Shown here: positions 15,918 through 21,330 of the stretch, piece by piece | Layout of the letters: every line of letters begins with the position of its first letter | Numbering within the stretch: position 1 is the stretch's first letter | From: Candidatus Agathobaculum merdigallinarum | GTDB taxonomy: Bacteria; Bacillota; Clostridia; Oscillospirales; Butyricicoccaceae | Direction of reading: 5' to 3' | Assembly (NCBI GenBank): GCA_019115425.1 | Contig: DXDO01000201.1 | Span: forward strand, 1-21,330 | Length of the DNA: 21,330 nucleotides | The notes under the pieces: model-generated | The model's database searches: none | What the model was told of the DNA's origin: nothing | The model's input: the letters and a program-made list of their open reading frames with translations, nothing else | Position numbers and translations under genes: made by a program

Positions 15918-16061
15918 AGGTTCCTCCTTCTCAGAGGTGGATTGCCAAACAATGAAACAGGGAATTACTCCGCTTCTTCCGTAAAACGGGGACATGCGCA
16001 CTTTCCTGTAAACAGCGTGCGCCGCAGGAATGCGGATCGCGGCTTGCGGGCCGCAGTCCCC

Positions 16062-16604
16062 TCAGAACAAATTTTTCAGCCTTGCACGGTACAGGGCAAG
16101 CGCGGTTTTCGCGTCGCGGATCTCGTCGCGCGCGACCATGTTCTCCGCCTCGGCGATCGGCAGCCGCACGACCTCGACGAACTCGTCCTCGTCCGGCTGC
16201 ATCTCGCCCTCGGTCAGGTCGAGCGCCGCGAACAGATGCACGACCTCGGTCAAAAACCCTGGGGAGGGGTATACGCATCCCAGCGGCACCATGCGTCCGG
16301 CGGTACAGCCGGTCTCCTCCTTCAGCTCGCGCGCGCCGCAGTCTGCGATGCTTTCTCCCTCGCCGTGATCCAGCTTGCCCGCCGGAATCTCGAGAAGCTC
16401 CGTATCGTACGGGTAACGGAACTGCCGCACCAGAATGACGTTGCCGTCCTTATCGATGGGCAGCACACCCACGCCGCCGACATGCTCGCACACCTCGCGC
16501 GGCGCGGTCTTGCCGTTCGGCAGCTCTACCTGATCGAGCCGCGCCTTCATGATCTTGCCTTCGAAAAAGTATTCGTAGGAAAGCTGTTTTTCCCGCATAT
16601 TCAT
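16062..16604 (-). CDS. nudF: NUDIX hydrolase, ADP-ribose pyrophosphatase family
   Basis: A 180-residue Nudix enzyme of the ADP-ribose pyrophosphatase type, expected to hydrolyse ADP-ribose to AMP and ribose-5-phosphate in the cytoplasm. VRQFRYPYDTELLEIPAGKLD is the hallmark of this subgroup. The Nudix box spans 76-100 with RELKEETG intact. The spacing from the first Glu (Glu82) to Arg92 is nine residues instead of seven, a two-residue lengthening around GEGESIADCGA. The downstream PSPGFLTEVVHLFAA segment, used for substrate binding, is conserved. Ribosome binding site AAGGAGG lies eight bases before the ATG at 16604. It follows the amylase stop by three bases, so the two are co-translated; the functional link between them is not obvious. 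Confidence 0.92.
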   Translation of the reverse strand: MNMREKQLSYEYFFEGKIMKARLDQVELPNGKTAPREVCEHVGGVGVLPIDKDGNVILVRQFRYPYDTELLEIPAGKLDHGEGESIADCGARELKEETGCTAGRMVPLGCVYPSPGFLTEVVHLFAALDLTEGEMQPDEDEFVEVVRLPIAEAENMVARDEIRDAKTALALYRARLKNLF

Positions 16605-16607
16605 CTG

Positions 16608-18524
16608 TCAGTCCTCCTTATCAGGCTTGCCGAAGCAGCGCAGAATGTAAGCAGTCTCCGGCGGCACGGTAACGTGCAAGCCCTGGCTGTCCGCGTGGTC
16701 AAACGACGCATCCTCCAACATATCCACCGCGTAAACCGCATCCACGCACGCCTTCACCGCATGGTGGCCGCGGTTGACCAGAATATGCAGCAGCGCATGG
16801 TCGCTCGTCCGCTTGTAATGCAGCAGCGCGCCCTCGCTCTCGACAAAGCGCAGCTCCCCGCGCGCCAGCGTTTCACTCTCCGCGCGCAGAGCGCATAGTT
16901 TCCGGTAAAAGGTGAGCAGTTCGCGGTCCTCCGCGCCCCAGGGATAGGTGCGGCGGTTAAACGGGTCCTCAAAGCCCTGACGGCCCGCCTCATCCCCATA
17001 GTAAATGGTGGGCGAACCCGGCATGGTGAACTGGATGACCGCCGCCAGCTTGAGCTTCCGCTTGGCGGTTGCCAGCCGGTCCATGGGAAGGGTATAGTGC
17101 GCGCGGCCGTCGCGATCCATCTTCCATTCCTCCTCGGTCACGCCGAGCAGGGTGAGTGCCCGCGCCGTATCGTGTGTGCCGATCACATTCATCAGGTTGT
17201 AGAACACGTCGCGCGGATAATTTTCACGGATGCACTCCATGGTCTCCGCGAAGTGCTCGGCCGTGCCTCCGGTCAGGAACGCGAGGATCGCATCCCGCAG
17301 CGGGTAGTTCATCACCGAGTCCAGCTCGCCGCCTTGAAAGTATTTACGGCGCTCGGAATAGGCGATTTTATTGGAGGCATCCTCCCATACCTCGCCGATG
17401 ATGAGCGCGTCCGGCTTTTCGCGCTTGGCGGCGGCGTTTAAGCGCCGGATGAATTCGTCGGGCAGCTCGTCCGCCACATCCAGCCGCCAGCCGGAAGCGC
17501 CCAGCCGCAGCCAGCGGCGCACGACGCTGTCCTCGCTTTTGAAAATATAGTCCTGATAGGTCTCATCCATCTCCCGCACCTGCGGCAGGGTGTAGATGCC
17601 CCACCACGAGCCGTACCGGTCCGGCCACTGCTGAAAATCATACCAGCGGTAATACGGCGACTCCTTGGACTGATGCGCGCCCACGCTGTTATACCGCCCG
17701 CGTCCGTTGAAATAGCGGCTGTCAAAGCCGGTGTGGTTGAACACGCCGTCCAGCACCACGCGCATGCCGCGCGCCTCAGCCTCGCGGCACAGCTCCTGAA
17801 AGTCCTCCTCGCAGCCGAACAGCGGGTCGATGCGCTTATAGTCGCCGGTATCATAGCGATGGTTGGAATACGCCTGAAAGATCGGATTGAAGTAGATCGT
17901 TGTCACATGCAGGCTTTCCAAATAGTCCAGCTTGCCAATCACGCCGCGCAGCGTGCCCCCGAAAAAGTCGTTGTTGAGGATCTCGCCGTTTTCGTCCGGC
18001 CGGTAGGCTGGGATATCGTCCCAGTTTTCATGCAGCACGCGCGGGGCGATCCCCTCTCCCTCCGGCTGCACGGGCATTTTGTCCCTGCAAAAGCGGTCGG
18101 GGAAAATATTGTACGAGATGCCATCCCCAAACCAGCGCGGCGGCTGGTAGGCGGGATCGTAAACGGTCAGCTGGTATTTATCGCCGAGCGTATCGATGAT
18201 TTCGCCGCGGCCGCCGTAGCCGCGCGCGCAATAGCGCGGGCCGTCCGCAGTGTCAAGCGTAAAATAATACCAGTACAGGCCGGGATGGTCGGGCGTGAAA
18301 GTCGTGCTGTACCGGTCGCGCGCGCCGGCCAGGCCGAACCAGCGCATAGGGAAAGCCTGCGGCGCTTCGCCGTCCTCCTCCACCCAGAGCGTGATATGCT
18401 CGGTGCCGTGCTCACGCTTGGGATAGGCGGAAAACGTCACGGTCTGTCCCGCCGGCACAGCGCCGTAAGGCGATTTGTATTTCGTTTCGCGCGAATGAAA
18501 GATGCAATTGGGAATGGTTTTCAA
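16608..18524 (-). CDS. Glycoside hydrolase family 13, neopullulanase/cyclomaltodextrinase-like
   Basis: A 638-residue alpha-glucan hydrolase. An N-terminal beta-sandwich region (about 1-125) precedes the catalytic (beta/alpha)8 barrel. GH13 motifs: DGVFNH (259-264), GWRLDVADE with nucleophile Asp349, IIGEVWE with acid/base Glu378, and VIGTHDTAR with His451-Asp452. The strings FNPIFQAYSNHRYDTGDY and MPGSPTIYYGDEAG suit the neopullulanase/maltogenic subgroup, which cuts alpha-1,4 and some alpha-1,6 bonds in maltodextrins. No signal peptide, so it probably degrades imported maltodextrin or internal glycogen. Start is uncertain: I favour TTG at 18524, six bases after GGGGGAAG and giving the family-like IFHSRETKYKSPYGAV N terminus; a GTG at 18566 would add 14 residues. 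Own promoter at 18598-18626. Confidence 0.9.
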   Translation of the reverse strand: MKTIPNCIFHSRETKYKSPYGAVPAGQTVTFSAYPKREHGTEHITLWVEEDGEAPQAFPMRWFGLAGARDRYSTTFTPDHPGLYWYYFTLDTADGPRYCARGYGGRGEIIDTLGDKYQLTVYDPAYQPPRWFGDGISYNIFPDRFCRDKMPVQPEGEGIAPRVLHENWDDIPAYRPDENGEILNNDFFGGTLRGVIGKLDYLESLHVTTIYFNPIFQAYSNHRYDTGDYKRIDPLFGCEEDFQELCREAEARGMRVVLDGVFNHTGFDSRYFNGRGRYNSVGAHQSKESPYYRWYDFQQWPDRYGSWWGIYTLPQVREMDETYQDYIFKSEDSVVRRWLRLGASGWRLDVADELPDEFIRRLNAAAKREKPDALIIGEVWEDASNKIAYSERRKYFQGGELDSVMNYPLRDAILAFLTGGTAEHFAETMECIRENYPRDVFYNLMNVIGTHDTARALTLLGVTEEEWKMDRDGRAHYTLPMDRLATAKRKLKLAAVIQFTMPGSPTIYYGDEAGRQGFEDPFNRRTYPWGAEDRELLTFYRKLCALRAESETLARGELRFVESEGALLHYKRTSDHALLHILVNRGHHAVKACVDAVYAVDMLEDASFDHADSQGLHVTVPPETAYILRCFGKPDKED

Positions 18525-18597
18525 ACAGCTTCCCCCAAACTTCAAAACTCTTGTCGAGCCATACACACCGCCGCCGCGGCGCGGTATCGCTTTTTAT

Positions 18598-18626
18598 AGT
18601 ATAGCACAAACTCCCCGCAAGGTAAA
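18598..18626 (-). promoter_or_regulatory. Promoter for the GH13-nudF genes
   Basis: Minus strand: TTTACC (18626-18621), a 17-base spacer, then TGC-TATACT (hexamer 18603-18598), an extended -10. The -35 overlaps the T-run end of the marR terminator, so the two signals are packed together. Confidence 0.75.
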
Positions 18627-18652
18627 CAAAAAACGGCTCTCCCGAGCCGTTT
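18624..18652 (-). terminator. Rho-independent terminator of the marR gene
   Basis: On the minus strand AAACGGCTC and GAGCCGTTT pair (18652-18644 with 18639-18631, loop GGGA), followed by TTTTTTGTTT. It lies about 55 bases past the marR stop. Two further imperfect inverted repeats (18657-18685 and 18694-18710) fill the gap. Confidence 0.85.
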
Positions 18653-18707
18653 GAAGCCGTTTGGAAATCACCGCATTCCGAACGGTCTCTCGATGAAAAC
18701 CGCGGTT

Positions 18708-19202
18708 TCAATCCGAACTGCCGGTGTCTGCGCGCGGCCATTGGGCGCACCCTGCATTTTCCTCCCGTTCCAGTTCGTCCGCCATGCTGCGCCACAGCTT
18801 GTAAGTGGTATCGACAAGCGCCGTGCGCTCCTCCTCCGAGAGCATGGAGAGCGAGCGGCGCTCGAACCGGCGCAGCGCGGTGCTGATCTCGCGCGCGAAC
18901 GCCCGCCCCTCCTCCGTCAGGCGAACCACACGGCTGCGCCGGTCCTCCTCGGAGACATGCCGCGCCGCTATCCCCCGCTTTTCCAGGCTGTCGATCACGC
19001 TGGCAACCGTCTGCTTGGACAAATGCAGGCGGCGGCACAGTTCGCTCTGTGCGATCGGTTCGGTCTGCTCATGCAGCAGGGCAAGAATATTGAGCATATT
19101 AAAGGTGACGCCGCGGCGCGCCGCCCATTTTTCATAAACCGCGTCCAGCCCGAGCCAGCTTTCGTAGTATCGGTTCAACACCTCGTCCATCGTGCGTGCC
19201 AT
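18708..19202 (-). CDS. MarR-family transcriptional regulator
   Basis: A 164-residue winged-helix regulator. Dimerisation helices (about 1-35) flank the DNA-binding core: PIAQSELCRRLHLSKQTVASVIDSLEKRG (49-77) is the helix-turn-helix, and HVSEEDRRSRVVRLTEEG (82-99) is the wing with the typical D-x-R-S/R arginine pattern. MarR proteins usually repress themselves and nearby efflux or stress genes and release DNA on binding a small aromatic ligand. The ATG at 19202 has GGGAGGT seven bases upstream. It is divergent from the holin and MATE genes; the MATE neighbour makes a MepR/MepA-like pair plausible. A promoter and a perfect palindrome lie just upstream. Ligand unknown. Confidence 0.92.
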   Translation of the reverse strand: MARTMDEVLNRYYESWLGLDAVYEKWAARRGVTFNMLNILALLHEQTEPIAQSELCRRLHLSKQTVASVIDSLEKRGIAARHVSEEDRRSRVVRLTEEGRAFAREISTALRRFERRSLSMLSEEERTALVDTTYKLWRSMADELEREENAGCAQWPRADTGSSD

Positions 19203-19224
19203 TGTCCGACCTCCCTTTGCAACT

Positions 19225-19253
19225 ATTGTATCCGCGCGCACCGCCGCCGTCAA
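19225..19253 (-). promoter_or_regulatory. Sigma-A-type promoter for marR
   Basis: Minus strand: TTGACG (19253-19248), a 17-base spacer, TACAAT (19230-19225), with a short leader of about 15 bases to the ATG. The -10 lies in ACAATAGT, an octamer also found at the MATE promoter (-35 region, 19766-19773). Confidence 0.82.
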
Positions 19254-19277
19254 GGGAAAACGCCGCGGCGTTTTCCC
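19254..19277. promoter_or_regulatory. 24-base perfect palindrome, candidate operator
   Basis: Half-site GGGAAAACGCCG followed by its exact reverse complement, abutting the -35 of the marR promoter and lying between the divergent marR and holin genes. Position and symmetry suit a dimeric regulator site, possibly MarR autoregulation. It could also form a hairpin with a CGCG loop, but no T run follows in either direction. Confidence 0.5.
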
Positions 19278-19423
19278 TGCGGTTGATTCTTTGACAGGGC
19301 GGATTTGCCCGTTTGCAGTCAATCCCGCCCGCTTTCCGGCGTATAAATGAAAACAGCAGGCGGTGTATCGCCTGCTCCACACCGCGGCCCCACACGCCGC
19401 ACCGGAAGAAAGGAAGAACTGCA

Positions 19424-19693
19424 ATGAACCTGCGAATCCGCATGAAAAACCCGGTTTTCTGGATCCAGATCGTGCTCGGCGCGGTGGCGACCGCGCTCGC
19501 CTATGCCGGCCTGACCGCCGCCGACCTGACCAGCTGGCCTGCCCTGTGGGAGGTGCTGAAAAGCACGTTTACCAACCCTTACTGCCTGTTTCTTGTTGCC
19601 TCCAACATCTGGGCCGCGCTCAACGACCCCACGACCAGCGGCCTCTCCGACAGCGACCGTGCAAAAACCTACGACAAGCCCCTGGAAAAATAA
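19424..19693 (+). CDS. Orphan phage holin, phi-LC3 family
   Basis: An 89-residue small membrane protein strongly resembling phi-LC3-type phage holins. The start MNLRIRMKNPVFWIQIVLGAV matches the typical R-x-KNP-x-FW N terminus. There are two hydrophobic segments (about 11-30 and 50-67), and the C-terminal signature NDPTTSGLSDSDRAKTYDKP is diagnostic. In phages holins make membrane holes that let endolysin reach the wall. No endolysin, tail or other phage gene is nearby, so this is a stand-alone gene. AAAGGAAG precedes the ATG by seven bases. A TTGACA at 19291-19296 and a TATAAA at 19342-19347 are upstream but badly spaced, so its promoter is unclear. A hairpin terminator follows at once. Confidence 0.9.
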   Translation: MNLRIRMKNPVFWIQIVLGAVATALAYAGLTAADLTSWPALWEVLKSTFTNPYCLFLVASNIWAALNDPTTSGLSDSDRAKTYDKPLEK

Positions 19694-19704
19694 AACCGTC
19701 CGTG

Positions 19705-19727
19705 AGGAAGCGGCCGCTTCCTGTTTT
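19705..19727 (+). terminator. Terminator after the holin gene
   Basis: An 18-base palindrome AGGAAGCGG/CCGCTTCCT (19705-19722) followed by GTTTT. An outer pair, TAAAACCG (19691-19698, including the holin stop codon) with CGGTTTTA (19735-19742), encloses it and could form a larger alternative fold. Confidence 0.7.
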
Positions 19728-19762
19728 GTGCAGGCGGTTTTATGCAGGCGCGGCAGTGCCCC

Positions 19763-19791
19763 TTGACAATAGTCCGGTATCAGACTATACT
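19763..19791 (+). promoter_or_regulatory. MATE gene promoter with internal inverted repeat operator
   Basis: Consensus TTGACA (19763-19768), a 17-base spacer, TATACT (19786-19791). The inverted repeat ATAGTC (19769-19774) / GACTAT (19783-19788) begins directly after the -35 and runs into the -10, an ideal place for a repressor dimer to block RNA polymerase. The left arm lies in ACAATAGT, shared with the marR promoter. Confidence 0.8.
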
Positions 19792-19839
19792 GATGCTATT
19801 CTGCAAGCACGGCACCCGGGCAAAGGAGGACACGCCGCA

Positions 19840-21171
19840 ATGCCAATCAAGCTATCCGATCATTTCACCTACCGCAAGCTGCTCCGCTTCACGCTTCCCT
19901 CCATCATCATGATGGTAATTTCCTCGATTTACAGCGTGGTGGACGGTCTGTTCGTATCCAATCTGATCGGCGATCTCGCGCTTTCCTCGGTCAATATCGT
20001 GTTTCCGGTAGCAATGATCGTCGGTTCGTTCGGCTTTATGCTGGGCACTGGCGGCAGCGCTATTGTGGCGCGCACGATGGGCGAGGGCGATCAGGAGCAG
20101 GCAAACCGGTATTTCTCCATGATCATCCTCGCGGTCGTGCTGCTCGGCGTGGTGCTGAGCACATTCTGCGTGATCTATACGGAACCCATCGCGCGTTTCG
20201 CGGGCGCGAGCGACGCGCTGATCGAGGACTGTATCGTCTACGGACGCATTCTGCTGGCGGGCAGCGTGCCCTTCATGCTGCAAACCTCGTTCCAGAGCTT
20301 TTTCGTAGTGGCAGAAAAGCCGCAGATGGGCCTTGCGCTCTCGATCGCGGCGGGTGTGACCAACATGGTGCTGGACTACGTGCTGATCGCGGTATGCGGC
20401 CTGGGGATTGCCGGGGCAGCCATTGCGACGGTGCTCGGCTACTGTGTAGGCGGCGTGCTGCCGCTGCTGTACTTTCTGCATCCCAAGCGCAAGGGAATGC
20501 GGCTGACCCGCACCCGTTTTTATGGGAAGCAGCTGCTCCATGCCTGCGCCAACGGTTCCTCCGAGCTGCTGAGCAATATTTCTTCGTCCGTCGTCGGCAT
20601 CCTGTACAACCTCCAGCTCATGCGCCTGATCGGGGAAGCAGGCGTCGCCGCATATTCGGTGATGATGTATGTGGACTTCGTGTTCATCGCGGCGTTTCTC
20701 GGTTTTTCCATCGGCAGCGCGCCCATCGTCAGCTATCACTACGGCGCGGCAAATCAGACTGAGCTGAAAAATGTGTTCCGCAAAAGCATGGTCGTCATCC
20801 TGTGCACCTCATTGGCCATGGTCGTGCTGAGCGAACTGCTCAGCCGGCCGCTGTCCTCTGCCTTTGTAGGCTATAACGCCGAACTGCTGGATATGACCGT
20901 ACATGGTTTCCGGCTTTTCGCGCTGTGCTACCTGTTTGCCGGCATCAATATCTATGCCTCCTCGTTTTTCACGGCGCTGTGCAACGGGGCGCTGTCCGCG
21001 CTGATTTCGTTCCTTCGCTCCCTGCTGCTGCGCGGCGGTATGGTATTGCTCATGCCCCTCCTGTTCGATCTGGATGGCATCTGGGCCGCGGTGACCGTCG
21101 CGGAAGGGCTGGCAGCGATCATCTCCGTCGGCCTGCTGTATGCCATGCGCAAACGGTATCAGTATCTGTGA
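19840..21171 (+). CDS. MATE-family multidrug efflux transporter, MepA-like
   Basis: A 443-residue inner-membrane antiporter with about twelve transmembrane helices arranged as two six-helix halves. N-terminal LLRFTLPSIIMMVISSIYSVVDGLFVSNLIG is the MATE start, GTGGSAIVARTMGEGDQEQANRYFS is a conserved loop of the MepA/DinF-type branch, and SIGSAPIVSYHYGAANQTELKN is its counterpart in the second half. Such pumps use a cation gradient to expel drugs, dyes or metabolites. The ATG at 19840 follows AAAGGAGG; the longer open frame upstream runs through the holin gene in another frame and is not real. The operator-bearing promoter and nearby marR gene suggest ligand-induced expression. The natural substrate cannot be told from sequence. 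Confidence 0.93.
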   Translation: MPIKLSDHFTYRKLLRFTLPSIIMMVISSIYSVVDGLFVSNLIGDLALSSVNIVFPVAMIVGSFGFMLGTGGSAIVARTMGEGDQEQANRYFSMIILAVVLLGVVLSTFCVIYTEPIARFAGASDALIEDCIVYGRILLAGSVPFMLQTSFQSFFVVAEKPQMGLALSIAAGVTNMVLDYVLIAVCGLGIAGAAIATVLGYCVGGVLPLLYFLHPKRKGMRLTRTRFYGKQLLHACANGSSELLSNISSSVVGILYNLQLMRLIGEAGVAAYSVMMYVDFVFIAAFLGFSIGSAPIVSYHYGAANQTELKNVFRKSMVVILCTSLAMVVLSELLSRPLSSAFVGYNAELLDMTVHGFRLFALCYLFAGINIYASSFFTALCNGALSALISFLRSLLLRGGMVLLMPLLFDLDGIWAAVTVAEGLAAIISVGLLYAMRKRYQYL

Positions 21172-21201
21172 CCGCACACGGCGGCACGCCGGTAAAAGAA
21201 A

Positions 21202-21253
21202 GGGCCTGTTGCAAAATAAAAGTGCAATAGCAATTTGCACAAAAAACGGGCCC
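21202..21253. repeat. Nested inverted repeats after the MATE gene
   Basis: GGGCCTGTT (21202-21210) pairs with AACGGGCCC (21245-21253) except one mismatch, enclosing GTGCAA (21222-21227) / TTGCAC (21235-21240). The sequence GGGCCTGTTGCAAA resembles the terminal repeats of IS6-type elements (which end in CTGTTGCAAA), so an insertion sequence remnant or edge is possible, but no transposase is visible before the window ends. Confidence 0.45.
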
Positions 21254-21265
21254 AATAAGACAAAT

Positions 21266-21312
21266 CGCCCCTCAAAAGAAGCTGTTTTGACTTCCTTTGA
21301 GGGGCGTATTTT
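21266..21312 (+). terminator. Terminator downstream of the MATE gene
   Basis: An 11-bp perfect stem CGCCCCTCAAA (21266-21276) / TTTGAGGGGCG (21296-21306), with an inner GAAG/CTTC pairing, followed by TATTTTGT. It is the likely end of the MATE transcript, about 95 bases after the stop codon. Confidence 0.75.
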
Positions 21313-21330
21313 GTACATTATTTTTGGGAC

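Noticed and set aside
19291..19347. TTGACA (19291-19296) plus TATAAA (19342-19347) as the holin promoter
   Set aside because: The spacing is about 45 bases, far from 17; neither hexamer has a suitable partner, so I did not call a promoter.
20809..21318. Minus-strand open frame at the right edge, considered as a transposase C terminus
   Set aside because: Most of it overlaps the MATE gene antisense and the remainder is hairpin DNA; no transposase motif is seen.

Overview
This window comes from a high-GC Bacillota chromosome, most likely a gut-type Clostridia/Oscillospirales relative. That is an inference from GC-rich codon use, strong AGGAGG ribosome binding sites, several TTG starts, and Bacillota-specific gene sets (ylxM-ffh, yfmF-yfmH, and the walRKHI/J cell-wall two-component locus). 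It is ordinary chromosome with dense housekeeping genes. I see no rRNA, tRNA or CRISPR array.

Layout. 1-1235 (minus): the 5' part of ffh, cut by the window edge, preceded by ylxM; both serve the signal recognition particle. 1236-1432: two divergent sigma-A-type promoters. 1433-5844 (plus): yfmF and yfmH (paired M16 peptidase homologues, the first lacking the zinc motif), lgt (lipoprotein lipidation) and folD (one-carbon folate metabolism), ending in hairpins. 6047-6988 (minus): a PfkB-family sugar(-phosphate) kinase with its own promoter and terminator.

7102-15917 (minus) is a cell-wall homeostasis locus. In transcription order it reads walR, walK, walH(yycH), walI(yycI), murA, walJ(yycJ), rlmH and an alpha/beta-hydrolase lipase. 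It is the classical wal operon with murA, which has its own probable promoter, placed between walI and walJ. Upstream on the same strand are nudF (ADP-ribose pyrophosphatase family) and an intracellular GH13 alpha-glucan hydrolase at 16062-18524, with their own promoter.

18708-21171: a MarR regulator (minus) diverges from a lone phi-LC3-type phage holin (plus). A MATE efflux pump (plus) follows, whose promoter carries an inverted repeat between -35 and -10. This resembles the MepR/MepA regulator-pump pairing with a holin gene in between.

The most unusual feature is a pair of about 180-bp intergenic elements at 9249-9428 and 15023-15207. Each is an ordered string of six hairpins. Across the conserved core I count 19 substitutions between the copies. 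Seventeen fall in stems, and all of these keep base pairing (seven two-sided compensatory pairs, three one-sided changes to or from G-U). The G-U wobbles work only if the plus strand is the folded strand, which is opposite to the flanking genes. This looks like a dispersed element kept for its structure, either a structured RNA or a palindromic mobile element, and I do not recognise its family. The copy between walR and walK sits in a 406-bp gap that holds about eleven hairpins in all.
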